Source: JAHFRG01 sp041495205 (GTDB taxonomy: Bacteria > Pseudomonadota > Gammaproteobacteria > Burkholderiales > JAHFRG01). From it: a DNA stretch of 64,000 bases. The notes under the pieces were generated by a model. That model made no database searches. It was not told the DNA's origin and saw only the letters and a program-made list of their open reading frames with translations. The stretch is from the NCBI GenBank assembly GCA_041495205.1, contig JBGQCF010000003.1:62001-126000 (forward strand). The letters are read 5' to 3'. Both the position numbers and the translations under genes were made by a program. Of the stretch, positions 48,593 through 57,153 are shown in pieces (the first letter of the stretch is position 1; every line of letters begins with the position of its first letter).

Positions 48593-49393
48593 CTATCCCG
48601 ACAAAGCTTTGGCAAGCGCGGCGATAAACGGGCCCAGTTTGGGCGGCCGGGGTTCCAACATGACTTTTACGCCAAGCGCGTTTAATGCCCTGCTGCAAAC
48701 CGGGCCTATGGAAGCGACCAGCGTTTTGTTGAGATGAGTTTTCAGCGTTTCTTTCCTTCCCAGGCTCTCGGCCAGTGTAAATAGATTGTAGGCCTGGGAA
48801 GCGCTGGTAAAAGCCACCGCGTCAATCTGACCGCGTTCCAATGCATCCATTAAATCAATCAATGGTTGCTTATTTTCGGGAAGCGCCCAGCGGTAAGTCG
48901 GAATCTCAATAACAGACGCGCCTCTTTTTTGCAGTGCCTTTTCCAGCTCGACATTGGTCTCGCCGTAACGCTGTACCACCACCTGCTCGCCGCGAATCGG
49001 CACGGCGTCAAGCGCATCCATCACTTCGGCAGTGGTAAACGGCTCCGCAGCGCTCAAGTCAATGCGCACGCCTCGCGAGCGCAACACCGCAGTAGGCTTG
49101 GGCCCGCGCGCCACCACCACGGATTGCGCCAACAGCTTTTGAAATATCTCGGTGACGCCCAAAGAATCGGTGGCATTGAACAGCGCCTTGGTGCCTACCC
49201 CGGTCTGGAAAATCATTGCTTTTGCCGGCTTGGCTTCCAACTCGCGTATCAGTTTGCCGATATAGGCGGTGTTTACGTCCGGAACTTCAGCCATAGCAGG
49301 CGCTGAGAACGGCCGGCCGCCTTGTTTCACCACCAACTCGGCGAGTTGATCGCTTACTCGATTCTCCAAGAGCGCGACGGTTTTGCCTTGCAT
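48593..49393 (-). CDS. hemD: Uroporphyrinogen-III synthase family protein
   Basis: A 266-residue protein with the two-lobed HemD fold: VALLENRVSDQLAELVVKQGG at the start (here LLENRVSDQL), MIFQTGVGTKAL near 60, RGPKPTAVLRSRG near 97, VVQRYGETN near 140, and VAFTSASQAYNLF near 194 with IGPVCSRAL near 230. HemD closes hydroxymethylbilane to uroporphyrinogen III on the way to haem and sirohaem. It stands alone, not with hemC, so it could be a paralogue serving sirohaem. An operator-like palindrome lies about 80 bases upstream. Confidence 0.82.
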   Translation of the reverse strand: MQGKTVALLENRVSDQLAELVVKQGGRPFSAPAMAEVPDVNTAYIGKLIRELEAKPAKAMIFQTGVGTKALFNATDSLGVTEIFQKLLAQSVVVARGPKPTAVLRSRGVRIDLSAAEPFTTAEVMDALDAVPIRGEQVVVQRYGETNVELEKALQKRGASVIEIPTYRWALPENKQPLIDLMDALERGQIDAVAFTSASQAYNLFTLAESLGRKETLKTHLNKTLVASIGPVCSRALNALGVKVMLEPRPPKLGPFIAALAKALSG

Positions 49394-49470
49394 AAGCTTA
49401 TATAGTCCTGTTTCCAGACTTTCAAGAGCCGTATGGCCGGCTTGTATATAAACAATATATACGTTTTATC

Positions 49471-49500
49471 ATATAGTTATCGTACTATATTGATACTATA
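49471..49500. promoter_or_regulatory. Operator-like palindrome with a third half-site upstream of hemD
   Basis: In a very AT-rich 134-base gap, ATATAGT (49471-49477) and ACTATAT (49484-49490) form a perfect seven-base inverted repeat with a six-base spacer. A further ACTATA copy follows at 49495-49500, eleven bases on, i.e. one helical turn. This could be a regulator binding site for hemD, whose start is at 49393. In such AT-rich DNA chance is possible. Confidence 0.45.
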
Positions 49501-49527
49501 CTTTAATATGTTACCGTTGTAATCTTC

Positions 49528-49998
49528 TCACCTTAATATCCGAAAAACCCCATCGAGTGTGGCCGTCACGAATTCTACAATGCCCGGTTCTCTGGAAATC
49601 CGCGACCCGGCGACGTTCAGCACTTTTATCGGATATCGCTCCCGGAATTCACCAACCAGCCTCACCGCATCAAGAGCAGGATGAATATGCAAACAGGGCT
49701 TACGCTGCTTAACACAAAATTCCTGTGTCAGCTTCGAGCCGCCCGTCAATTCAGGTGCAAGCGAGAAAATCAGCGTCGCGTCGCTGTCGCGCACATTCCA
49801 TTCGTTGCGCTCAGCGTAATCCGAGGAAGGTGTTTCTGAAAGTTTGTAGCGCTCGGCAATCCTGCCATCTTCGGCCAGCCTACCCGCTGGACACCATCCC
49901 CCATGTGGAAAACTGCGCTTCATGGCCCAATCCAAGGCAGCCCGGTCTGCACCCGTTTGCCCGCCAGAAATAATTTTCAGGGTTTTCTTCAGAAACAT
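49528..49998 (-). CDS. Putative molybdenum carrier protein (circularly permuted YpsA-type)
   Basis: A 156-residue Rossmann-like protein. KIISGGQTGADRAALDWA near residue 8 and HGGWCPAGRLAEDGRI near 32 are the signature of the 'putative molybdenum carrier' family, related to algal Moco carrier proteins and bacterial YpsA/LOG folds. DSDATLIFSL and GGSKLTQEFC complete the site. Such proteins are thought to bind molybdenum cofactor, but for bacterial members the ligand is unproven. The Mo/W island is more than 35 kb away, so the link is functional guesswork. It ends the unit begun by the PEBP gene. Confidence 0.78.
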   Translation of the reverse strand: MFLKKTLKIISGGQTGADRAALDWAMKRSFPHGGWCPAGRLAEDGRIAERYKLSETPSSDYAERNEWNVRDSDATLIFSLAPELTGGSKLTQEFCVKQRKPCLHIHPALDAVRLVGEFRERYPIKVLNVAGSRISREPGIVEFVTATLDGVFRILR

Positions 49999-50005
49999 CT
50001 ACTCA

Positions 50006-50584
50006 CTAATGTTGGTAGGTACCGATCAATTCAGCCCGCGCGAGTATATGGCCTTGCATTGCTTTTTCTAGCGCGGCCTTGGTTGGTTTGCCCAGGTCCG
50101 CGATTACCGTATCCAGCGCATAAAGCTTGTGAAAATAGCGATGACGCCCGATCGGCGGACAAGGGCCGCCGTAACCGGTGCGCTTCCAGTCATTCAAGCC
50201 TTGCAGCGTGCCTGCGGGCAGCTCTTTCACTGGAACCGCCTCCGGCAAACCAGGGGTTGCGGGAGGAATATTGTAAAGCACCCAGTGCACCCAGGTCAGT
50301 TTCGGCGCGGCCGGATCTGGGGCATCGGGGTCATCCACAATTAAAGCCAGGCTCTTGGTTCCGGCAGGCAACCCCGTCCACGCAAGCGGAGGGGAAACAT
50401 CCTCGCCATCGCAAGTGTAGCGTTTGGGGATGGCGCCGTTGTGGGGAAATGCTGCAGACGTCAAGGTCGTAGCCATTATCGTGCCCTCCTTGCTTTTTAC
50501 AGGTAAATCCGTTCCCGCCGCGGCCACGGCGAGAACCGCGAAACCCAGGGATCCCACTACAACAAGTTTTAGAGTGCGAACCAT
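50006..50584 (-). CDS. Exported YbhB/YbcL-type (PEBP-like) protein
   Basis: A 192-residue phosphatidylethanolamine-binding-like protein. ATG 50584 gives a signal peptide (MVRTLKLVVVGSLGFAVLA, cut near AAAG); the longer frame to 50743 lacks one. Family marks: CDGEDVSPPLAW, IVDDPDAPDP, WVHWVLYNIP and GPCPPIGRHRYFHKLYALD. Bacterial members have no agreed function. Seven bases before the putative Mo carrier, so one transcript is likely. Confidence 0.88.
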   Translation of the reverse strand: MVRTLKLVVVGSLGFAVLAVAAAGTDLPVKSKEGTIMATTLTSAAFPHNGAIPKRYTCDGEDVSPPLAWTGLPAGTKSLALIVDDPDAPDPAAPKLTWVHWVLYNIPPATPGLPEAVPVKELPAGTLQGLNDWKRTGYGGPCPPIGRHRYFHKLYALDTVIADLGKPTKAALEKAMQGHILARAELIGTYQH

Positions 50585-50903
50585 TGTTTGGGTAAATATA
50601 CGCGGCCGGTTTGGATGTTCTTCAAATATAGCACGCCTGGGGAACAGTATGGTTCGCCGCGACGACATAGCAAACGAAAGACAAACTCGGCGTCCCGAAG
50701 AAGGTAAAACCGAGGACGTGTTGAATGCTTTTGCATCGCGCATTCCAAAGGCAGAAATGATTTGACTTACCCTTCATTTTCATGCCCAATGGGAACGACG
50801 ACACGATTCAGGTTTCAAGTAACGGTATAAGTTCGCTGTTTCTTTTCCTTGATAATCTTGCCGCCCGGGCATCCGCCCCGCCAATTTAAATCAGGAGATG
50901 ATA
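50585..50903 (+). promoter_or_regulatory. Promoter and long 5' leader of the cold-shock gene
   Basis: A 319-base gap between divergent PEBP-like and csp genes. A 38-codon frame (50649-50765) is present but unsupported. The last 100 bases resemble a cold-shock leader: a pyrimidine-rich stretch (TTTCTTTTCCTTG), a GC-rich block (GCCGCCCGGGCATCCGCC) and AGGAG seven bases before ATG 50904. Such leaders often control csp translation by temperature; a defined fold cannot be proven by eye. Confidence 0.45.
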
Positions 50904-51119
50904 ATGGCAACTGGTATTGTAAAATGGTTCAACGATTCGAAAGGGTTCGGGTTTATTGCGCCGGACGATGGCGCTGAAGATCTCTTCGCGCACTTTTCGG
51001 CGATACAGTCAAACGGCTTCAAGACGCTTAGGGAAAAACAAAAAGTTTCCTTCGATGTGACAACCGGGCCTAAAGGAAAGCAAGCATCGAACATCCAGGT
51101 GCTTTCACCCAGCGACTAA
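50904..51119 (+). CDS. Cold-shock protein (CspA family)
   Basis: A 71-residue single-strand nucleic-acid-binding OB-fold protein. RNP1 is KGFGFI, RNP2 is DLFAHFSAI, and the opening is ATGIVKWFND. ATG 50904 is chosen over 50898 because AGGAG then has normal spacing and the family begins MATGIVKWF. Likely acts as an RNA chaperone. Followed by a hairpin and the RRM gene, a pairing often seen in betaproteobacteria. Confidence 0.96.
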   Translation: MATGIVKWFNDSKGFGFIAPDDGAEDLFAHFSAIQSNGFKTLREKQKVSFDVTTGPKGKQASNIQVLSPSD

Positions 51120-51124
51120 TGAAG

Positions 51125-51147
51125 AAACCCCGGCCAGTCGGGGGTTT
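51125..51147 (+). terminator. Probable terminator after the cold-shock gene
   Basis: Stem AAACCCC (51125-51131) and GGGGTTT (51141-51147) with a nine-base loop, five bases after the csp stop. The T-run is short (GTTAG follows), so termination may be partial. Confidence 0.65.
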
Positions 51148-51263
51148 GTTAGTTCGATCCGCGCCCTGTTCCGATGGGTGACGTTGCAGCCAATCAAAAT
51201 AGCGTTGGGAATATCGTTAACTCAAGTTTCCGATATAAATATTGAAGATAAGGAAAAAGTGAA

Positions 51264-51542
51264 ATGAAAATTTATGTGGGCAATCTGTCGCCCGCGATCA
51301 CTGAAGAGGACTTGCAGCAAGCATTTGCCGCGTTCGGTCAAGTGACGTCAGTCAGCATTGTCAACGACAAATTTACAGGAGTATCGAGAGGATTCGGCTT
51401 TGTGGAAATGCCGGGTAAAGCCGAGTCTTTGGCCGCGATCACGGGTTTAAACTATCAGGAGTTGAAAGGACAGACCCTCAAAGTTAACGAGGCCCGCCCC
51501 AGCCCGCAAGGCGGGCGCGGCAAAGGCAATTGGCGCCGCTGA
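51264..51542 (+). CDS. RRM-type RNA-binding protein
   Basis: A 92-residue protein with one RNA recognition motif: RNP2 IYVGNL at residues 3-8, RNP1 RGFGFVEM near 42-49, and the ELKGQTLKVNEARP strand. A short Gly/Arg tail (QGGRGKGNWRR) resembles plant and cyanobacterial glycine-rich RNA-binding proteins (Rbp). These are often cold-induced. It has its own leader (51148-51263) with AAGGAAAAAG before ATG. Confidence 0.93.
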   Translation: MKIYVGNLSPAITEEDLQQAFAAFGQVTSVSIVNDKFTGVSRGFGFVEMPGKAESLAAITGLNYQELKGQTLKVNEARPSPQGGRGKGNWRR

Positions 51543-51659
51543 CACCTGACAAAGCCGGGTTGAGGCCGTTGCGCTGAAACCTTCCGGCGTAGCTCGATTT
51601 TCTGCGGTTTTCCGCGCGCGGGCGACAAATGTATTCCAAGGCTTACCACTCCCGCCAGT

Positions 51660-52976
51660 TCAGTGCATGGCACCCATCAGCCGGTCGGGCAGCCAGGTGG
51701 CAATGCCGGGAAACACGCACAGGATCACGATCTGCAACATCATGCAGAGCACATAGGGAATGGTGCCCCACATGATTTTCGTCAGCGGCACGTCGGGCGC
51801 GATGGATTTGACGATGTAGATGTTCAGGCCGACCGGCGGATGGATCAGGCCGATCTCCATGTTGATGGTCATAATGACGCCGAACCACACCGGGTCGAAG
51901 CCGGCGACCTTGATGATGGGATAAAGGATCGGGGCGGTCATCAGGATGATCGCCGCTGGCGGAATGAAAAAGCCGCAGACCAGCAGGAAGATGTTAATCA
52001 TCCCCATCAGTACCCAGCGGTTGACGTGCATGTCGGCGATGGCGTGCGCCAGAGTCTGAGTGAGATAAAGCGAAGTGAGCATGTAGCCGAAGAGAACGGC
52101 GGCGGCGATAATCATGAGAATCATCACCGACTCGCGGGTCGTGTCGCGCAGGATCTGCCACCACTCCTTCGGCCGCCACATCCGGTAGATCACGACCGCC
52201 ATCACCACGCAAAGCGCCGCCCCCACTCCCGCCGCCTCCGAGGGCGTCGCGATTCCCCCATAGAGCACGTATATCACGCCGATGACGATAACGAGGAAGG
52301 GCGCTACCTTCGGGATGGACTGGAACTTTTCCTTCCAGCTGTAGCGGAAACCCGCCGCATGCGCGTGGAATCCCCGCTTCCAGATGATGAACAGCGTCCA
52401 CAGTATGAACAATCCTGTGAGCATCAGGCCCGGGACCACGCCGGCGAGGAACAGGCGCCCGATCGAGGTCTCGGTCGCGATACCGTAGAGAATGAAGGTG
52501 ATCGAGGGCGGGATCAGGATGCCGAGCGTACCGCCAGCGCAGATCGATCCGGTCGCCACGTCGTCGGGGTAGCCACGCTTGCGCATCTCGGGAATGCCCA
52601 TCTTGCCGATCGCGGCACAGCACGCGGGAGACGAACCCGTGAGCGCAGCGAATATGGCGCAGGCGCCGAGGTTGGAAATCACCAGTCCGCCCGGCAGGCG
52701 GTAGAGCCACCGGTCGAGCGCCTCGTAGAGGTCCTTGCCCGCGGGTGAGGAGCCGATCGCCGCCCCCATCATTACGAACATCGGGATCGCCAACAGCGTG
52801 AAGTCATTCAGTCCCGCGTAGAACGTCTCGGCCACCACGTGCAGCGAGTCGATCCCGTGGAAGATGATGAGAAAGACGATTGAGATCGCTCCGAGGCCGA
52901 AGGCGACCGGTGCGCCCGACAAAAGCACGACCAGCGTGATGACGAGGACGATCGCACCTTGGGTAGCCGGGCTCAT
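51660..52976 (-). CDS. TRAP transporter large membrane subunit (DctM type)
   Basis: A 438-residue permease with about 12 helices that uses a sodium gradient to import substrates delivered by the binding protein. Typical marks: FVMMGAAIGSSPAGKDLYEALDRW (here FVMMGAAIG), LTGSSPACCAAIGKMGIPEM, GGTLGILIPPSITFI, and GLIHPPVGLNIYIV. ATG 52976 overlaps the DctQ gene by four bases; the longer frame has no family sequence before it. Substrate is discussed under the binding protein and MatB. Confidence 0.94.
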   Translation of the reverse strand: MSPATQGAIVLVITLVVLLSGAPVAFGLGAISIVFLIIFHGIDSLHVVAETFYAGLNDFTLLAIPMFVMMGAAIGSSPAGKDLYEALDRWLYRLPGGLVISNLGACAIFAALTGSSPACCAAIGKMGIPEMRKRGYPDDVATGSICAGGTLGILIPPSITFILYGIATETSIGRLFLAGVVPGLMLTGLFILWTLFIIWKRGFHAHAAGFRYSWKEKFQSIPKVAPFLVIVIGVIYVLYGGIATPSEAAGVGAALCVVMAVVIYRMWRPKEWWQILRDTTRESVMILMIIAAAVLFGYMLTSLYLTQTLAHAIADMHVNRWVLMGMINIFLLVCGFFIPPAAIILMTAPILYPIIKVAGFDPVWFGVIMTINMEIGLIHPPVGLNIYIVKSIAPDVPLTKIMWGTIPYVLCMMLQIVILCVFPGIATWLPDRLMGAMH

Positions 52977-53491
52977 GAGCGGCGCCCCGGTTGAATGCCG
53001 AACGGCGGCTCGCGGCCGGTGACCAGATTGATCAGGTCGGCGACAAATTGCAAGCTCAGAATGCCGAGCCCGATCGGCATCGAGCCATAGGGAATCCACA
53101 GCCGCGCCCGCCACATGGTGTCGGACACCCATCTGTTGGTCCAAGCCTCGTGCCAGAACATGAAGGTGAGCACCGTCATGATGACGCAGAACGCGAGCGA
53201 TACCATGACGGAGGCGAGCGCCAGCCAATAGCGCGGGCGCGGGCCGAGATAGTGGGGGAGGACATCGACGTTCACGTGCCCGCGAGTCATCAGCACGTAG
53301 GGGCTGCCGATGAACGTCGCCGCCACTAGGCTGTAGGTGACGAAATCAGTCTGCCAGATCGTGTTCTGGTTGAGGATATAACGCACGAACACCATTTGAC
53401 AGACGACCAGCACGCCCGCGCCGATGAGCGCGGCGGCGATGATTCCGCAAAGTCGCGAGACCAGCGTGACTGCCCGAATGAAACGATCCAT
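52973..53491 (-). CDS. TRAP transporter small membrane subunit (DctQ type)
   Basis: A 172-residue protein with four helices (about 12-34, 49-66, 88-110 and 133-153). MVFVRYILNQNTIWQTDFVTYSLV contains the family W-x-x-E/D region (here NTIWQTDF), and TRGHVNVDVLP is the typical loop. Pairs with the DctM subunit, overlapped by ATGA. Confidence 0.9.
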   Translation of the reverse strand: MDRFIRAVTLVSRLCGIIAAALIGAGVLVVCQMVFVRYILNQNTIWQTDFVTYSLVAATFIGSPYVLMTRGHVNVDVLPHYLGPRPRYWLALASVMVSLAFCVIMTVLTFMFWHEAWTNRWVSDTMWRARLWIPYGSMPIGLGILSLQFVADLINLVTGREPPFGIQPGRRS

Positions 53492-53575
53492 GCGTCCCCC
53501 CGGCGCGTGAATGGAGTTTCGGTCAATAGCAACCGGCCGGCGAGACAGCTCGCCGGCCGACTGCGATATCGAGGC

Positions 53576-54577
53576 TCACTTAACGGCGAGCGCCTCGTCG
53601 ATCAGCTTCTTGCCGTCCGGAACTTCCTTGGCGAACTCCACGTAGGAGCTTTCACGCGCTACCTTGAGCCAGGCGTCGTATTCGGCGGGGCTCAGGGTCA
53701 CGACCTCGACATTGTTCTTCTTGAACGTATTGACCATTTCCTCGTCGAGGCCTGGAGCGGCCTTGGCGAAGTACTCCTGCGCTTTCTTGCCGGCCTTGAG
53801 CAGAACTTCCTGCTGCTTCTTGTCGAGCTTGTCAAAGCTCTTCTTCGACACCAGCACCGGTTCGTACATGAACCACAGCGCGTTGTCGCCGGGCGCAGTA
53901 ACGCACTTCACCTGCTCGTAGATGCGGAACGAGACGAAGCTGCCCGTGCTGGTGTCGGTCGCCTCGATGACGCCGGTCTGCAGCGCGTTATAGACTTCGT
54001 TGCTAGGGATGTTGATGACCGAGGCACCGGCCTGCTGCCACATGGCGGCGAAAGTCGGTCCAGCCGAACGGATCTTCATGCCCTTAATGTCCTCCGGCTT
54101 GCGGATGCAGCCCTTCTTGGAGGCAACCGCGCCGGCAAGCCACGCATCGGCGAGCACGATGGCGCCCGCCTTCTCGATCTTGGCCTTGATGTCTTTCATG
54201 AAGAGCGAGTCATTGAGCCGCGCAGCGCGAGCGTGGCTGCGGACGAGACCGGGCATCAGCGTAGCGCTAAAGTCGCGCACTTTGCCGCTCGCGTAATCGA
54301 GCGGGATCGAAGTAATGTCGAGCTGGCCGTTCACTATCGCGTTCCACTGCTCGTTGGGCTTGAACAGCGACGCGCCGGGATAGACCTGAATGTCGAGGCC
54401 GACATCGGCCGCCTTGGCTTCGCGCGCGATCATCTGCACCATCTCGTCGCGTGCGTCGCCCTTGCCGCCTGGAAACTGGTGAGAAGCACGCAACACAGTC
54501 GGTCCCGCAAGCGCGGAACCGGCCAGCGCCGCAGCCGCCAGCGTGGCCAATATGCCTATTCGCTTGAACTTCATCAT
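53576..54577 (-). CDS. TRAP transporter substrate-binding protein (DctP type)
   Basis: A 333-residue periplasmic binding protein with signal peptide (cut near ALA-GP, residue 25). Family parts: ASHQFPGGKGDARDEMVQMIA, GLDIQVYPGASLF, QLDITSIP, KGMKIRSAGPTFAAMWQQAGAS (here GMKIRSAGP), and GVIEATDTSTGS, where the bridging Arg of the substrate carboxylate is R in KIRSAG. The neighbouring malonyl-CoA synthetase suggests malonate as substrate, as for MatPQM in rhizobia; not shown by the sequence itself. Confidence 0.9.
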   Translation of the reverse strand: MMKFKRIGILATLAAAALAGSALAGPTVLRASHQFPGGKGDARDEMVQMIAREAKAADVGLDIQVYPGASLFKPNEQWNAIVNGQLDITSIPLDYASGKVRDFSATLMPGLVRSHARAARLNDSLFMKDIKAKIEKAGAIVLADAWLAGAVASKKGCIRKPEDIKGMKIRSAGPTFAAMWQQAGASVINIPSNEVYNALQTGVIEATDTSTGSFVSFRIYEQVKCVTAPGDNALWFMYEPVLVSKKSFDKLDKKQQEVLLKAGKKAQEYFAKAAPGLDEEMVNTFKKNNVEVVTLSPAEYDAWLKVARESSYVEFAKEVPDGKKLIDEALAVK

Positions 54578-54863
54578 TTCTATCTCCTTTATTTACTCCA
54601 GGATGGTCGATCAAAAGCATTTCTCGCCCGCTCGGTCCGCCGACGTGACGCCACCGGCGGAAACTGCCTTATGTATTCTATTCCGCCCTGAGCGATGCAA
54701 CAAGTCGCGAGTATCTTGGTTTGGTTCACGCTACCGCGGAAATGGATCCGTGGGCCGGCGCGCCGATGTTATCTGCGCTCAATTATCTGCGCGCTATTGG
54801 TTTACCAGCTCTGCCTGTCCATTTGGGATCTCCACCATCGTGCGCCCAGGCTCCGTTCTCACT
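54578..54863. other. Gap between dctP and matB with an unassigned coding-like stretch
   Basis: A 286-base gap on the minus strand of the malonate genes. On the plus strand, a frame open from 54649 to 54909 reads protein-like in the middle (YSALSDATSREYLGL, then PMLSALNYLRAIGLPALP) but has no plausible start and runs into the matB 3' end. I recognise no family. It may be a decayed gene or chance. The dctP promoter is expected near 54580-54650. Confidence 0.3.
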
Positions 54864-56447
54864 TCAGGATCCCTTGAGGAAATTGCGTTGCTCGTACAAT
54901 GTCGAGTAGGTTTCGCGCAGCACATTTTTCTGCACTTTACCTACCGCGTTACGTGGCAGTTCGTTGACAAAGAGCACCCGTTTGGGAAGTTTGTAATTGG
55001 CCAGTCGTCCCTCTAGAGCCTTAAGCACTTGTCTTTCATCGATCACGGCTCCTTTTGCCTTCGTCACCACGGCCGTCACCCCCTCCCCAAAATCGGGATG
55101 CGGCACGCCGATCACTGCACTTTCTACGACACCCGGCAACGCGTCGATTTCGGCCTCGATTTCTTTCGGATATACGTTGAGGCCACCGGTGATGATCAGA
55201 TCCTTGGCACGGCCGACGATATGCACATACCCGTTCTCGTCGATTTTGCCCATATCTCCGGTGATGAAGAAGCCATCAGGCCGGAACTCCGCCACGGTCT
55301 TCTCGGGATTGCGCCAATAGCCCTTGAAGACATTCGGGCCGCGAACCTCAAGCACGCCGACGGCCCCAGGCTCCGACAACCGCTTACCGGTTTCCGGGTC
55401 GCCAACCCGGATCTCTACACCAGGCACTGCGAAGCCTACGCTACCGGCTAGACGTTTTCCTTCATACGGGTTGGAGGTGTTGACCAGCGTTTCAGTCATG
55501 GCGTAGCGCTCGAGAATACGATGGCCCGTTTTAACTTCGAACTGACAGTGCGTCTCAGACAGCAACGGCGCAGAGCCGGAGATGAACAAGCGCATATGGG
55601 CTGTAGCTTTCCGGGCGAGATCGGGATGTTGCAGCAGCCGCGTGTAAAACGTCGGCACACCCATCATGACGGTGGCACGAGGCATCAAACGCATAACTTC
55701 GTCGGCGTCGAATTTAGCCAGAAAGAGCATGCGGGCACCGGCTGCGAGAACCGTGTTGCAGGATATACACAAGCCGTGCACATGGAAAATCGGCAGGGCG
55801 TGCAGTAGCACGTCGGCTTGGGTAAACTGCCACGCTTTCACCAGCGCTGCAGCGTTGGAGGCGAGGTTGCGGCGGCTGATCATGGCACCCTTGGAGCAGC
55901 CGGTAGTGCCGGACGTGTAGAGCAGTGTAGTCGGCTCGTCGGGGCCGCCGACGAAACGGGGAAAATCCGTGTTGGATCGCGCTTGAGACAGTTCCATGAG
56001 CGATCCCTCGCTCCCGCCGCCTAATGTTTCAACATAAGCCACTCCCAGCTTATGCGCGATGGGCGCCAGCGTTTCTCTGTCTTGCGGGCGCACAATGACG
56101 ATCCGCGGTTCGGCATCACCTAAAAAGTACTCGAGCTCCGGGATCGTGTGGGCGGGGTTCAGCGGCACGAACACCGCGCCGAGCCGCCAGCACGCCACGC
56201 AGAGCATAAACGCTTCAGGCGACTTATCAACTTGCGCCACAACACGATCGCCGGCGACAACACTACGCAATGCAAGAGTGCCGGCGATTCGGCCCGAAAT
56301 GTCGGCCAGGTCCTGATAGGTGTAGGTTTTTCCGTCGGGTGTCTCAATGAAGATGCGCCCCGGGTCGGTTTCGAGGACTGCGCCAAGCCAGGTGACCGGG
56401 TCAATAGAAGACGGCATTTCGTTTAATATGTGTCTTGCCTTAAACAT
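54864..56447 (-). CDS. matB: Malonyl-CoA synthetase MatB
   Basis: A 527-residue adenylate-forming enzyme that converts malonate, ATP and CoA to malonyl-CoA. AMP-binding motif LLYTSGTTGCSKGAM near 173, then the MatB-specific LLHALPIFHVHGL near 212, FISGSAPLL, RYAMTETLVNTSNPYEGKR (here YAMTET and NTSNPYEGKR near 318), GRAKDLIITGGLNVYPKEIE and the acyl-activating lysine in NAVGKVQKN. The close match along its length to rhizobial MatB makes malonate more likely than fatty acids. Upstream TRAP genes on the same strand would supply malonate. No malonyl-CoA decarboxylase (matA) is in the window. Confidence 0.92.
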   Translation of the reverse strand: MFKARHILNEMPSSIDPVTWLGAVLETDPGRIFIETPDGKTYTYQDLADISGRIAGTLALRSVVAGDRVVAQVDKSPEAFMLCVACWRLGAVFVPLNPAHTIPELEYFLGDAEPRIVIVRPQDRETLAPIAHKLGVAYVETLGGGSEGSLMELSQARSNTDFPRFVGGPDEPTTLLYTSGTTGCSKGAMISRRNLASNAAALVKAWQFTQADVLLHALPIFHVHGLCISCNTVLAAGARMLFLAKFDADEVMRLMPRATVMMGVPTFYTRLLQHPDLARKATAHMRLFISGSAPLLSETHCQFEVKTGHRILERYAMTETLVNTSNPYEGKRLAGSVGFAVPGVEIRVGDPETGKRLSEPGAVGVLEVRGPNVFKGYWRNPEKTVAEFRPDGFFITGDMGKIDENGYVHIVGRAKDLIITGGLNVYPKEIEAEIDALPGVVESAVIGVPHPDFGEGVTAVVTKAKGAVIDERQVLKALEGRLANYKLPKRVLFVNELPRNAVGKVQKNVLRETYSTLYEQRNFLKGS

Positions 56448-56544
56448 TTATACCGGTTTGATATGGAAGTTGTCATACAAGGCAACAGAAAATTCAGGGG
56501 GGATTTTCAAGAAACGCATTTACTACCGCATCGTCCAGATGGCG

Positions 56545-57153
56545 TCATCGCTTGTCTATATTTCGTGTAAACCAATCAAGCAATTCGTCAATCAATCCAT
56601 CACTGGCATCGGTCAGAGCTTTCACTGCGCCTTCGGCATTCGGTTTCGGCGCGTCGCGCTTGACGGTGAAGCTCTGCTGAGCAATTAACGCACCTTCGGG
56701 GCGCCGGATGAGACTTGCATGCAAGCGGATTAATCCATAGCTGGCTTGCTCCGAGTCAAACACCTGGCTGAATTCCTGCAACTCCATGCGAACCAGATAA
56801 TCGGCTTGCGCGCCCTCCCGGTTGTCGATTACCCCTTTTTCATTGACCGCTGCAATCCATTGCCGCAGTCGCTGGCTGAGTAAAGCCGCCGGAGCCCCAA
56901 CCCAGCGACTGTTTGCGTAGCTCCGCGATCGGGCGTCATTGGCGTAAGCGAGACGGTAACTGATGTCGGTTGCATCGAGCCAGGAAGGCGCGGCAATGTC
57001 CGGGACGAGCAAGCCGGCGTTTATGCGCGGCGCCTCTACGGGGGGATGCCGCAGGCCAAAATCATAGACGGCGACGGGAGGTTTAGGCTGCGGCGCAAGC
57101 ATGCAGCCGCCAAGCAAGCCCGCGACCAGGAAAGCGCAACAAGTCATCTTCAT
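56545..57153 (-). CDS. ABC-type transport auxiliary lipoprotein (PqiC/LbpM-like)
   Basis: A 202-residue lipoprotein: signal MKMTCCAFLVAGLLGGC with Cys at 17. The mature domain (VYDFGLRHPP, then APSWLDATDISYRLAYAND and QRLRQWIAAV) is typical of the ABC-transport auxiliary family linked to MCE systems, which sits at the outer membrane in PqiABC. Last gene of the mlaE-mlaF-mlaD run and overlapped with mlaD by four bases. Likely forms the outer-membrane end of a lipid conduit. Confidence 0.87.
   Translation of the reverse strand: MKMTCCAFLVAGLLGGCMLAPQPKPPVAVYDFGLRHPPVEAPRINAGLLVPDIAAPSWLDATDISYRLAYANDARSRSYANSRWVGAPAALLSQRLRQWIAAVNEKGVIDNREGAQADYLVRMELQEFSQVFDSEQASYGLIRLHASLIRRPEGALIAQQSFTVKRDAPKPNAEGAVKALTDASDGLIDELLDWFTRNIDKR

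Noticed and set aside
50649..50765. 38-codon frame upstream of the cold-shock gene
   Set aside because: No ribosome-binding site and no recognisable sequence; it lies in the promoter/leader region of divergent genes.
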